A stretch of DNA of 50,424 bases from Iodidimonas nitroreducens (GCA_000710935.1 BAYV01000102.1:1-50424); one strand, 5' to 3'. Positions 25,893 to 33,593 are shown, counted from the stretch's first letter. Numbers and translations are program-made. Notes: a model not told the origin generated them from the letters alone.

Positions 25893-27337
25893 AGCATTCC
25901 CCTTATGCTTTGGAGAATGTCCGCACCTTCCGCATCTAGAGCGATCATTTCGTCGATGATGCTTTCGGGCGCGCGATAAACAACTTCCTCGTTCTTATTC
26001 GGGTTCTTGACCGACATATCGAGGCTGGTCTGGTCGAGGTCGGCGGCCTTGATGCTCCAGCTCTGTGGGCTTTCTGTACGCTTGGCGGCTAAGCGCACGA
26101 ATTCATCGAAATCCGCATCGGTCAGAGCCGTCGTCTTGCCAAGGCTGCGACCGGGATCGAGCTGGTAGTACCAGATGTCGCGTGTCGGTGCGCCCTTTTC
26201 GAAAAACAACACGACCGTTTTGACGCCAGCGCCTTGGAACGTGCCCTGGGGGCAATCGAGCACGGTATGCAGATTACAGGTGGTGAGAAGTTCTTTCCTC
26301 AAGGCTGAGGCGTCGCCGTTCGAAAGAAACGTGTTCTTGATGACTACGGCGGCACGTCCACCGGGCTTGAGCATCTTTATGAAGTGCTGAAGGAACAAAT
26401 ATGCCGTCTCGCCTGTGCGGATTGGGAAGTTTTGCTGAATCTCTCGGCGCTCGGAACCGCCGAAGGGCGGATTGGCGAGGATTACATCCTTCTGGTCTCT
26501 GGGCTGGATATCTGTGAGCGAGCGCCCCAGTGAATTGTCATGCACGATGTCTGGCGCCTCGATGCCGTGCAGGATCATATTCATGATGCCGATGACATAA
26601 GCGAGGCTCTTCTTCTCGACGCCCGAGAATGTACGCTTTTGCAATGTCTCAAGGTCTTTCGTGCTTTTGGCGTTCGGGCGCATGTATTCGAAGGCCTCGC
26701 ACAGGAAGCCCGCCGAACCGACCGCGCCGTCATAGATGGTTTCGCCGAGCTGCGGGGCAACGACCTTGATCATCGCGCGGATGAGTGGGCGCGGCGTGTA
26801 GTATTCTCCGCCATTGCGCCCCGCATTACCCATGCGTTTGATCTTGACCTCATAGAGGTCTGACATCTCGTGCTTGGCGTCCAGCGAGCCGAACTCTAAC
26901 TCATCCGTGAATTCCAGCACGTCACGTAGATTGTAACCCGAATTGAACTTCGGTTTGATCTCGCTGAAAATCTGCCCGATCTTGTACTCAATCGTCTGCG
27001 GGTTGGACGTCCGCTGCTTGAAGCCGCGAAGGTATGGGAACAATTCGTCATTCACGTAGGTAATGAGGTCGTCACCGATCAGCGCGTGATCCCGATCAAG
27101 CTCGCCCTTGGCATTCTTTGGAGCCGCCCATTTTGACCAACGATGCGCTTGATCGATGATGTAGCTGTAGGGCTTGCCTTCCAGCTCGGCCCGTGTCGCA
27201 CGCTCGGCCTCCAAGTCATCAAGATATTTGAGGAACAATACCCATGACGACTGCTCTGTATAATCCAGCTCAGTCGTGCAGCCAGCCTCCTTGCGCAGTG
27301 CGTCGTCGATATTTTTAAAAGCCTGTTCAAACATCAT
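25889..27337 (-). CDS. hsdM: Type I restriction-modification DNA methyltransferase subunit
   Basis: This 482-residue N6-adenine methylase has the N-terminal HsdM domain (FEQAFKNIDDALRKEAGCTTELDYTEQSSWVLFLKYLDDLE), the AdoMet pocket YDGAVGSAGFLCEAF after YYTPRPLIRAM, and the catalytic NPPFGG. With HsdS it methylates the host recognition site and protects it from HsdR. The start at 27337 was chosen because MMFEQAFKNID is the usual N-terminus and it overlaps the upstream regulator by 11 bp. A longer frame to 27391 reads into that regulator gene. Confidence 0.95.
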   Translation of the reverse strand: MMFEQAFKNIDDALRKEAGCTTELDYTEQSSWVLFLKYLDDLEAERATRAELEGKPYSYIIDQAHRWSKWAAPKNAKGELDRDHALIGDDLITYVNDELFPYLRGFKQRTSNPQTIEYKIGQIFSEIKPKFNSGYNLRDVLEFTDELEFGSLDAKHEMSDLYEVKIKRMGNAGRNGGEYYTPRPLIRAMIKVVAPQLGETIYDGAVGSAGFLCEAFEYMRPNAKSTKDLETLQKRTFSGVEKKSLAYVIGIMNMILHGIEAPDIVHDNSLGRSLTDIQPRDQKDVILANPPFGGSERREIQQNFPIRTGETAYLFLQHFIKMLKPGGRAAVVIKNTFLSNGDASALRKELLTTCNLHTVLDCPQGTFQGAGVKTVVLFFEKGAPTRDIWYYQLDPGRSLGKTTALTDADFDEFVRLAAKRTESPQSWSIKAADLDQTSLDMSVKNPNKNEEVVYRAPESIIDEMIALDAEGADILQSIRGML

Positions 27338-27509
27338 GCTGCCGTTTCTTATGATTTTTCTGTCTGGACGCCGATTCGTTTGCTTCGACATAAGTGCGCA
27401 TGAACTCGCGGAGCACTTGTGCCGCTGGTCGGTCCTGCTGTCGGCAGATTTCGAGAAATTTCTCTCGAAGCTCCCGCTCGACCCGAATGCGAAGTCCTGA
27501 ATCCTTCAT
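27327..27509 (-). CDS. Ribbon-helix-helix regulator at the head of the defence operon
   Basis: The 60-residue product (MKDSGLRIRVERELREKFLEICRQQ, then RPAAQVLREFMRTYVEAN and a basic tail) has the beta-strand plus two helices of Arc/MetJ/CopG-type repressors. Its stop lies inside the hsdM start region (11-bp overlap), so it is the first gene of a probable RHH-hsdM-hsdS-hsdR-SIR2-pAgo operon. A plausible job is to keep the operon low or to delay restriction until methylation is complete after entry into a new cell. A longer frame reaching 27746 exists, but the ATG at 27509 gives the family's N-terminus. Confidence 0.75.
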   Translation of the reverse strand: MKDSGLRIRVERELREKFLEICRQQDRPAAQVLREFMRTYVEANESASRQKNHKKRQHDV

Positions 27510-27516
27510 GCATTGA

Positions 27517-27535
27517 GTGTAGCCAAGGGATACAC
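27517..27535. promoter_or_regulatory. Possible operator upstream of the RHH gene
   Basis: Inverted repeat GTGTA-N9-TACAC lies 8 bp upstream of the start codon on the minus strand, where an autoregulating ribbon-helix-helix repressor would be expected to bind. Arms are only 5 bp, so chance is possible. Confidence 0.3.
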
Positions 27536-27758
27536 ATATGGCGAGGGAAAAAGCGATAACGCGCAATCCATCCAAGGTTGGTTTCGTGATCGTAGTCCAG
27601 CGGCGAAACGCTTGCGCGTATCCAACCTGCGTAAGGTGGCCCATGTTTCCAAAGAGCACGGTGAGGCTCTTGGTCGTAGGTATCGGGTCGCGATAGACCT
27701 GATCGGCATCCAATCCGCGCAGGGTTGGTCTCCATGAAATGGTCATGGGGGTATCGGT

Positions 27759-28025
27759 GGGAGCAGGAACGCTCCCCTGATTGGCGGGTGTCGGGGGTCA
27801 TTACCCTGACGAGTGGGATTCAAGGGGCGCGATAGCCCCTGATCTTCCTGAAGGGATCGATGGGTGCAGGGAGAGCGAAGTCTCCCGCGAGTGGTTGATC
27901 GGCGATACGATCTGATGGCTCGGGTTGGGTTCAATGCCCAGGAAGAGCCAGGGCCGGAGGGATGCAACGGGAGCGCGCAGCGGGCTCCCTTGCCAAGATT
28001 GCGGTGTAGTACACCGCACATCTTG
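27759..28025. other. Array of six stem-loops between the defence operon and the lipoprotein gene
   Basis: No good gene is seen in 27536-28101. Instead six hairpins stand in a row: GGGAGC/GCTCCC (27759-27776), AGGGGC/GCCCCT (27823-27840), GGGAGA/TCTCCC (27869-27886), GATCG/CGATC (27897-27912), TGGCTC/GAGCCA (27916-27950), and GGGAGC/GCTCCC (27969-27989). A long final hairpin (27994-28025) has GCGGTGT/ACACCGC inside CAAGAT/ATCTTG. The first four share 6-nt loops (aggaac, gcgata, gcgaag, gcgata). This could be a structured RNA, a transfer or resolution site, or a nucleoid-protein array. Open frames in this stretch have no plausible protein composition. Confidence 0.5.
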
Positions 28026-28101
28026 CGGTCAGAACTTATTGAGATATTAGAGAAAAACGGTGAAACATGGTGCATGGCAGCATCCGAAGGAAGAGACCGC
28101 G

Positions 28102-28353
28102 CTAGTTCGGCCTATCCTCATTGTCTTGCGAAGAGACAGTCGGACATACGACCTGAGAGGATGACCCGTCTTTGCCGTCCTCGTCACTTCCCATCACGAA
28201 GCACCCATTCTTTCGTTCCTCGACGCCTGTCATCTCGGACAGGTTCAAAGGCACTGTCGGCTGTGCCGGTGATCCTGCCCCGCTGCTGCAAGCGCCCAGA
28301 ACGCCGAACAAGAACGTGACCGTACTGCGCTTTGCATACCTATGTATGTTCAT
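28102..28353 (-). CDS. Small putative lipoprotein, 83 aa
   Basis: The product starts MNIHRYAKRSTVTFLFGVLGAC, a lipoprotein signal with lipobox LGAC, followed by SSGAGSP and a short hydrophilic, acidic mature part with two Cys (NGCFVMG, VVCPT). A GAGGGA ribosome-binding site lies about 8 nt upstream. The start at 28353 is preferred to the ATG at 28377, which crowds the resolvase stop. It is co-directional with the resolvase gene, 27 bp downstream of it. It resembles the entry-exclusion or lysis-type small lipoproteins of plasmids in size only; function unknown. Confidence 0.5.
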   Translation of the reverse strand: MNIHRYAKRSTVTFLFGVLGACSSGAGSPAQPTVPLNLSEMTGVEERKNGCFVMGSDEDGKDGSSSQVVCPTVSSQDNEDRPN

Positions 28354-28380
28354 CAAGAATCCCTCGATCCGTTCCATCGC

Positions 28381-28947
28381 CTACACCAACCCGGCCTCAC
28401 TAATACTGCGCCGCAGGGTTTCTTCATGCACGTTATAGTGATCGGCAAGCATGGACCATGACGCGCCATGCAACCGTTCCTCGGCGATACTCCTGATCTG
28501 GGAAACATTGAGCTTTCGCGGTCGCCCTGGATAGCAACCCCGCTCCGCTGCGGCAGCCAGCCCTGCCTTCGTCCGCTCGCGGATGATCTCGCGCTCAAGC
28601 TGGGCGACCGCACCCAGAATATGAAAGACGAACTGGCCTATGGCGGTCGAGGTGTCGATCTTCTCAGTCAGCGATTCGAGGAATGCGCCGCGTGCGGTCA
28701 GCGTCTCGCTGATCTCGATCAGGTGGCGAAGCGACCGGCTCATGCGGTCGAGCCGCCAGACGACCAGGGTGGTGCCGGGACCGACAGCATTGAGGGCGTG
28801 GGTGAAGGCGGGGCGGCACGTTTGCGCTCCCGACACACCATTGTCCCGGTGAATTACATCGCAGCCCGCGCCGCGCAAGGCGTTGATCTGAAGATCGAGG
28901 CACTGCTCGACGGTGCTGACGCGGGCATAGCCGATTTTTCGGGGCAT
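28381..28947 (-). CDS. Serine resolvase/invertase (Tn3 TnpR-like)
   Basis: The 188-residue protein has the resolvase catalytic domain with KIGYARVSTVEQ (Ser11 nucleophile), VVWRLDRMSRSLRHLIE (the conserved R-x2-R), the E-helix EREIIRERTKAGLAAAAERG, and a C-terminal HTH (VSQIRSIAEERLHGASWSMLADHYNVHEETLRRSI). It is of full length. Resolvases of this kind resolve cointegrates or plasmid multimers at a nearby res site; the palindrome-rich stretch at 27.76-28.03 kb is a candidate. No transposase gene is present, so it is not part of an intact Tn3 transposon here. Confidence 0.92.
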   Translation of the reverse strand: MPRKIGYARVSTVEQCLDLQINALRGAGCDVIHRDNGVSGAQTCRPAFTHALNAVGPGTTLVVWRLDRMSRSLRHLIEISETLTARGAFLESLTEKIDTSTAIGQFVFHILGAVAQLEREIIRERTKAGLAAAAERGCYPGRPRKLNVSQIRSIAEERLHGASWSMLADHYNVHEETLRRSISEAGLV

Positions 28948-29192
28948 AGCGCAGGTATCCTTGCCGTGTGGTCGGTTTGCGGGGGTGCCCGCAAAAACGA
29001 CCGTTTTCGAGGATTCGGCTTATCGCCAAACCAACACGGCCCTATCACCTGCCATAATGGCCGTTTATCAACGGCTTACTTATTGAAACGAAACGTAGCA
29101 CAAAAACTATGTACAAATCAAGAAAAACGGTCCTTTTTACTGCGTTTAGCGAAACAATACGTGCCATAATGAAGACGAGAAAGGCAAGCACA

Positions 29193-29849
29193 ATGGCTCT
29201 TCCTAAATTCGGACCGAAAGTATTCCGCAACGCCGCTTTGGGCTTGAGTGCTCTGGCGATGGCCAGCCTGCCGTTCGCCGCGCCGTCCAGTGCCGGAGAC
29301 GACAACGCCAACCAACCGACAATCTCCGCGCCAGCCATGAGCGGCCAAGGCCTCAGCATGACAAATGCCCATCGTGCAGTCCTGCGGGACACGCCGCGTA
29401 CCGAGGCGGCACCACAGGGACAAGCCGTCAAAACCGAGATCGCCGACACAACGCAGGTAGCCTATACATCGCCAATTTATGGCAATGTCACTGAGGCACG
29501 CAGAGCAGCACAGGAATATGTGCGCGAAACAGGCGGCTTAGGCTTCATAATAAGCTACGGAGAGTTTGAAAACGCGATTGATCCGCAAGAACTCGGACGA
29601 GTATTTCAGCAGCAGATTACACAGCGCGGGGCGGAGTCGCGTTATTTCATCGGGCACAATGATACGCCTGGTGTAGCGATGGCCTTTTTCAATGGTCACA
29701 CCATCGAAGGTCCGATGGGGCCACGGGAAGCTGCCAGTTCAATATCCGATATTGTGGGGCAACATCTTTTCTATAAGCGTCAACTCGGATCGCTGACCCC
29801 TGAAGCAGGGGAGCCGACACTGGCGGCAATAAGCCCAGATAATCTATAA
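29193..29849 (+). CDS. Secreted protein of unknown function
   Basis: The product (218 residues from the ATG at 29193) begins with a Sec signal peptide: basic KFGPKVFRN, hydrophobic AALGLSALAMASLPFAA, and a likely cleavage after PSSA. The mature part has a disordered Pro/Ala/Gln-rich linker and then a compact domain (NVTEARRAAQEYVRETGGLGFIISYGEFENAIDPQELG ... ESRYFIGHNDTPGVAMAFFNGHTIEGPMGP). I do not recognise the domain. An alternative ATG at 29169 adds 8 residues. The stop is directly next to the stop of an open frame on the other strand. A periplasmic role in the element's biology is only a guess. Confidence 0.7.
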   Translation: MALPKFGPKVFRNAALGLSALAMASLPFAAPSSAGDDNANQPTISAPAMSGQGLSMTNAHRAVLRDTPRTEAAPQGQAVKTEIADTTQVAYTSPIYGNVTEARRAAQEYVRETGGLGFIISYGEFENAIDPQELGRVFQQQITQRGAESRYFIGHNDTPGVAMAFFNGHTIEGPMGPREAASSISDIVGQHLFYKRQLGSLTPEAGEPTLAAISPDNL

Positions 29850-30092
29850 CTAGGAAAAACTAAGGTTACTTGTGCTGGTCACATCCATTTGATGCGCATG
29901 GTCAAGTTTAGCGTCCTCCGCCTTTACGATAATCTCGTCGGATGAAGGGTCATCTAATTCTTCATCGAAGCTGGCTGTTGTCGAATATCCGCTCTGCTCA
30001 AGCTCCGCCTGCACTTCCTCAACAACTTCATCGGGAACATTGCCACCATTCTCAGCATGCGCTCTCGTTAGCCTTTGAGCAACTCCCGCCCT
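29850..30092 (-). pseudogene. Coding-like open frame without start, probable frameshifted 3' extension
   Basis: An 80-codon open frame follows the 30068 stop codon with a short overlap. Its translation (AENGGNVPDEVVEEVQAELEQ..., ending VTSTSNLSFS) is acidic and protein-like, but there is no ATG, GTG or TTG near its 5' end. It lies in the -1 frame relative to the upstream gene. A -1 shift at CTC-AAA-GGC-TAA would fuse the two into a protein of about 240 residues. Either a recent indel or a programmed frameshift could explain this. Confidence 0.4.
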
Positions 30093-30562
30093 TTAGCAAC
30101 CTGTGGCTGAGTGTCATGCAATTTTTTCACCCATTCGCCCGCTTCCGTACCTTGATACTCGTCTTTGACCGTACCGTCAGGATTCAGGTACTTGTCGTAC
30201 ATTAACTGCGCGCGCTCTGCGTCCGTTTCGACGGAATTATATTCTTCCTCGCTCAGGAAGCGCTGTGCCATAGCGTTAATGTAGTCGTCGCCGAATTCGT
30301 CTCTAAACGGCCGTTCCAGTGCGTCGATCTCTGCCTGGATTTGATTGAGCAGATCGAGCCAAGCCGTCGTGCTGGCCCGTTCTTTTTCGCGGCGACGCTC
30401 TTCGTTCACGACATCGCTGAACTTTTTGGATGCAGCCGCAGAGCGGTTGGACACGCTCTCCACAGAGCCACCCTGCAAACCCATAAGCTCGACGTTTTCG
30501 CGGAATAGATGAATTGAATGAACCGCGCCTACCGCGTCTTTAAATTCCTGGCCGTATGCCAT
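30068..30562 (-). CDS. Unknown helical protein, 164 aa
   Basis: The product is charged and helical (VSNRSAAASKKFSDVVNEERRREKERASTTAWLDLLNQIQAEIDALERPF) with a later FLSEEEYNSVETDAERAQLMYDKYLNPDGTVKDEYQG segment. It has no signal peptide or membrane segment. It may be translationally fused to the open frame just downstream. The 178-bp AT-rich gap upstream (30563-30740) probably contains its promoter. Not recognised. Confidence 0.6.
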   Translation of the reverse strand: MAYGQEFKDAVGAVHSIHLFRENVELMGLQGGSVESVSNRSAAASKKFSDVVNEERRREKERASTTAWLDLLNQIQAEIDALERPFRDEFGDDYINAMAQRFLSEEEYNSVETDAERAQLMYDKYLNPDGTVKDEYQGTEAGEWVKKLHDTQPQVAKGRELLKG

Positions 30563-30740
30563 ATTGATGCCCCCGTTACACGCTATTTTTTTGCTTTTGT
30601 TTTTGTTCTAATTACAAAAATTACCCATGAGACTCCCCGCACAGGTCATGCGTTATTCGTCCGCACACTGATAATGTATACTTTTATAGTTAATTTATTA
30701 TGTAAATTATTTTGGATTTAATACAAATTTTATTTGTATT

Positions 30741-31145
30741 CTATGATTTTGACGGCAACGACTTGAGCGCATCTGCAACATAGGCCCATTCCGTAGGGTC
30801 AGCGCGCTTAACTCGCCCTGTGCGCCAATGGGAAATCTTGATCTCCGTAAGACCGTTTAGCGAGGCCGGGCGGCCACGGAATAGCGAGGCAGGGCCTGCG
30901 CCCGTGCGGTCGAACTCCGCGCACAACTCGGCGCGCATTTCATCCGTGATCGGAACGTAGTTTTTGACTGGACGGCGTTTCGAAGCCTCTCGCCGGGCCG
31001 TCAACGATCTGGCGGGTGCGGCCCGGTCCACACCTTTCCGCAGCGCGGCCCCAATGTGACGGACGGAACGACGCAAATCGCCATAGTCGTTGTTCTCGAT
31101 TACGGAGATCGGGAGTGACCATATGAGCGAATCTTGAAAACACAT
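30741..31145 (-). CDS. Unknown protein with possible XRE-type helix-turn-helix
   Basis: The 134-residue product is basic. Its C-terminal half (ITDEMRAELCAEFDRTG, then GLTEIKISHWRTGRVKRADPTEWAYVADALKSLP) has the spacing of a helix-turn-helix ending in W-x2-V-x3-L, as in XRE repressors. The N-terminal start is uncertain, with no clear ribosome-binding site. It lies between the unknown 30068 gene and the XRE regulator on the same strand, so it may be part of the element's regulatory module. 31146-31296 holds no gene. Confidence 0.5.
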   Translation of the reverse strand: MCFQDSLIWSLPISVIENNDYGDLRRSVRHIGAALRKGVDRAAPARSLTARREASKRRPVKNYVPITDEMRAELCAEFDRTGAGPASLFRGRPASLNGLTEIKISHWRTGRVKRADPTEWAYVADALKSLPSKS

Positions 31146-31296
31146 TCGCTAATTATGTCACGATTTTCGATTTGGAGAAATTCTTCGATCAAAAGATGAT
31201 CTTCAAGGGCATAAAATCTCGTCGAGTTTTGATGAGATTTCCGAATACTTTCTAAAAACTCATACTACTTAACTCGGCAACTGGTTCCGATCCCAA

Positions 31297-31860
31297 TCAG
31301 GGGATGATTTTAAGAGGATATCTTTTCCCGGCAGTCGTTGCCTGTGTTCCATCCTCAACGTGAACGAACAGGATTTCGTTGCACTTCCGTAAGTTCTCGG
31401 TAACAGCTGGCGAGAGCGGTAGCCCCGCCGGTCGCCTGCGCCCGCTTTCCTCCAGGCACACAAACATCTTCTCTTCCAGAAAATACTCTGCGCGTTTGAT
31501 TTCGACCTTGAGCCAGCGGTTGTGGAACAGCACCGCTTTACCGGAGTCGTTGGTTGCCACCTCAACGTCCACGGAGCCCGTTCCGTCCACATCGAAGAAA
31601 TCACACAGGTTGTCGATCACATGAGGATGAGGTTCCAGGTTCAGGATCGCGTTCAACTCGTCATCAGATATGTTCAGGGCGACGACGAGCGCATCGATGG
31701 TTTTGGTCTGTGGCTTGGAGACCTTGCCGTTCTCTAGCTCGGATATGCGAGTCTTGCCGCCCTCATCCCCGAAGGCTGCGACGGCCAAGGCTTGCTGAGT
31801 CATCCCCTCGATTCCCCGCTTTGATCTGATCAACTGGCCGAATGCCTGCCCGAACGCCAT
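31297..31860 (-). CDS. XRE-family transcriptional regulator
   Basis: The 187-residue product begins MAFGQAFGQLIRSKRGIEGMTQQALAVAAFGDEGGKTRISELENGK, a full XRE helix-turn-helix with the ISxxExG recognition region, then KTIDALVVALNISDDELNAIL. The C-terminal half is beta-rich (AVLFHNRWLKVEIKRAEYFLEEKMFVCLEE) and may bind a ligand or dimerise. The start at 31860 was chosen by domain content; the frame continues upstream without family features. It diverges from the 31978 gene, and an inverted repeat lies between them. Confidence 0.85.
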   Translation of the reverse strand: MAFGQAFGQLIRSKRGIEGMTQQALAVAAFGDEGGKTRISELENGKVSKPQTKTIDALVVALNISDDELNAILNLEPHPHVIDNLCDFFDVDGTGSVDVEVATNDSGKAVLFHNRWLKVEIKRAEYFLEEKMFVCLEESGRRRPAGLPLSPAVTENLRKCNEILFVHVEDGTQATTAGKRYPLKIIP

Positions 31861-31869
31861 GGTTTTCTG

Positions 31870-31889
31870 GTTCCGTAACTTTCCGGAAC
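31870..31889. promoter_or_regulatory. Possible operator between divergent genes
   Basis: Inverted repeat GTTCCG-N8-CGGAAC lies 9 bp upstream of the XRE start and between the two divergent genes. It is placed where an XRE repressor would control its own gene and the 31978 gene. Confidence 0.4.
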
Positions 31890-31977
31890 GCCCGCTCCGG
31901 TTGGTCCTCCTAGCTTCGCGGACATGGTCTCGGCGCACAAGCGCTACGGCAAACCGCAAAGTCTCGGAGGTTTGAGC

Positions 31978-32403
31978 ATGTATCTTTGTACGAACTGCTT
32001 TATAGCTGGATATTGCATGAAAGAAACGACGAAGCTCGTTTCTGATATTCAAATCGAAAACCCGAATTTTCTGAGTGATTTGCGCTTGTTCACTTCAGAA
32101 CTTTCGATCAGTCCCGATCACTGGCTTAACTACCTGGTCGATGCCTACAGGGACTATCGGGGGCTCGTCGTCTTCAACGGCGAAGAGGTCTTCCTCAATA
32201 TGGAAGTTTTCGAAACAGATGGTATTCGCGAGTGGTTTCGTGATTGGGCCTGCGCACCGGTTCCCGAAGGTGTGAGGCCGCGCCTGCGCGAGGAATCCCG
32301 CGAACGCATCCGCGCACTGGCGACGATCCTGTCTACGCGGTTTCCGTTCGAAGCGAGCATGTGGGGTGTGCGCGCGGTCAACGATAACCGGCCTCCGGCG
32401 TGA
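31978..32403 (+). CDS. Unknown soluble protein, 141 aa
   Basis: The ATG at 31978 has a GGAGG site seven bases upstream, so it was preferred to an upstream ATG at 31924. The product starts MYLCTNCFIAGYC (Cys-x2-Cys and one further Cys, possibly a metal site) and continues with LVSDIQIENPNFLSDLRLFTSELSISPDHW and a charged C-terminal helix. It diverges from the XRE gene, probably under its control. Function not recognised. Confidence 0.65.
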   Translation: MYLCTNCFIAGYCMKETTKLVSDIQIENPNFLSDLRLFTSELSISPDHWLNYLVDAYRDYRGLVVFNGEEVFLNMEVFETDGIREWFRDWACAPVPEGVRPRLREESRERIRALATILSTRFPFEASMWGVRAVNDNRPPA

Positions 32404-32414
32404 CAGAAATGATC

Positions 32415-32912
32415 TCAGAAAGGCACATCCTTGGCGTCGATCATTGAGGTTGTCCCATCCTCCTTGATCAGCGCCGCCTTTGTCAGCTTGTTGGTATCGT
32501 CGTCCATCTTCGCCTGATATTGCTCCGAAACCGTCACGCCATAGATGGGTTTAATCCCCTGCCGCCACTCCTGCGCTTCCACCCGTCTGTGCCACGCAAA
32601 GGCCTGATCGAAGGGAATGCCGCAGTAATGATTCATGAAGAGTGCGCACATATTGGCGCTTAGTGCCGGGTGCAGGCAGTTTGCCTTTGTCAGCGTCGGC
32701 CAGAATTTCTCCTTATCCTTTTCTTTCTGGCGCTCTTCGAATTCATCGCTGCAAGAAATATAGCCGACCATTCGCATATACCTGCAATACGCGATATTGA
32801 GCGTCGGACACAGCTCGGGGATTAATCCGAACACCTCGATCTCCGCCCTGCTGATGCTTTCAAAATCGAGCGGGCTGCGCTCGTCTTCAGAATCCAGAAT
32901 ATTCACGTTCAT
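32415..32912 (-). CDS. Unknown protein, 165 aa
   Basis: The start at 32912 has a GGAGG site seven bases upstream; longer frames lack one. The product (MNVNILDSEDERSPLDFESISRAEIEVFGLIPE...) is acidic with KANCLHPALSANMCALFMNHYCGIPFDQAFAWHRRVEAQEWRQGI, three Cys and several His, and no membrane segment. It diverges from the coupling-protein operon, with a long palindrome between them, so it may be regulatory or a transfer accessory. Not recognised. Confidence 0.65.
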   Translation of the reverse strand: MNVNILDSEDERSPLDFESISRAEIEVFGLIPELCPTLNIAYCRYMRMVGYISCSDEFEERQKEKDKEKFWPTLTKANCLHPALSANMCALFMNHYCGIPFDQAFAWHRRVEAQEWRQGIKPIYGVTVSEQYQAKMDDDTNKLTKAALIKEDGTTSMIDAKDVPF

Positions 32913-33010
32913 CTGCTGACCTCCGGCACCCATCTTCGCCGGAGCCACGCTTGCATGGCAAGTCGGCGCGGATCGCGGCCGCAGAAAATTTTCACATAAT
33001 CCCCCCGGAT

Positions 33011-33034
33011 CAGCATTGCAGGGCTGCAATGCTG
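33011..33034. promoter_or_regulatory. 24-bp palindrome between divergent transfer genes
   Basis: CAGCATTGCAG-GG-CTGCAATGCTG has perfect 11-bp arms and a 2-bp centre. It lies in the 167-bp space between the 32912 gene (minus) and the small membrane protein / coupling protein operon (plus). Such symmetry suits an operator for a dimeric regulator; an origin of transfer is the other option. Confidence 0.55.
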
Positions 33035-33079
33035 CGAATGTCGGCAATCGGTTCGACGACCAAACCGGAGGGACAGACC

Positions 33080-33376
33080 ATGTTGCCCAACAAGAAACAT
33101 CAAGATGCAGGCCGGTCGATATTCATGTCGTCCGTGCAAGGTCTCGCGAACACGCTGGCGGTTGTCGTCACCTTCTTCGGAGCGCCACCGCTCTACAGCA
33201 AGTCGGTCGGCTGGATTCAGAGCTTTACCACCCAGCACTACGGCTACGGGTTTGAAGACATCACATCGATCATCTGGGGCTGCACTTGCGCCGCCCTGAT
33301 CTTCTTCATCTCCCGCGCGTCGATCTCGACAGCGCTGGTCATGGGCGGCCTCGCCGTCGCAACCCGTTTTCTTTGA
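33080..33376 (+). CDS. Small membrane protein, two TM segments
   Basis: The 98-residue product starts at the ATG after GGAGGG. TM1 covers about VQGLANTLAVVVTFFGAPPL and TM2 about IIWGCTCAALIFFISRASI, with a third weak hydrophobic stretch at the C-terminus (STALVMGGLAVA). It heads the operon leading to the VirD4-like gene, whose product lacks its own membrane anchor. Membrane anchoring of that ATPase is a reasonable but untested idea. Confidence 0.7.
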   Translation: MLPNKKHQDAGRSIFMSSVQGLANTLAVVVTFFGAPPLYSKSVGWIQSFTTQHYGYGFEDITSIIWGCTCAALIFFISRASISTALVMGGLAVATRFL

Positions 33377-33401
33377 GAAATCACAGCAAAGGAGCCTGAT
33401 C

Positions 33402-33524
33402 ATGTTCAAGAAAAACCGCCATGTCGGCAACGTCTACAAGAAGGAAACCAACTGGAGTGCTGTCGTCGCGGCGATCTTCTGGGGCGTTGTCCTGCTGGCC
33501 ATTCTCGGCTCGTTCGCGAGCTGA
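33402..33524 (+). CDS. Small membrane protein, 40 aa
   Basis: The product has a basic N-terminus (MFKKNRHVGNVYKKETN) and one C-terminal transmembrane helix (WSAVVAAIFWGVVLLAILGSF). A GGAG site lies about seven bases upstream. The gene follows the previous one by 25 bp in the same operon. N-in, C-out topology is expected from the basic start. Function unknown. Confidence 0.65.
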   Translation: MFKKNRHVGNVYKKETNWSAVVAAIFWGVVLLAILGSFAS

Positions 33525-33593
33525 TCCGAACCCCCAACAACAACCAAGCCTGGATTCCGTTGATCGGAATTCAGGCGCTTAAGGAGACACACA

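Noticed and set aside
26700-26760. HsdM AdoMet motif reads GAVGSAGFL instead of the common DPxxGSGGF.
   Set aside because: The surrounding motif and NPPFGG are intact, and this variant fits the EcoEI-like branch; no reason to infer loss of activity.
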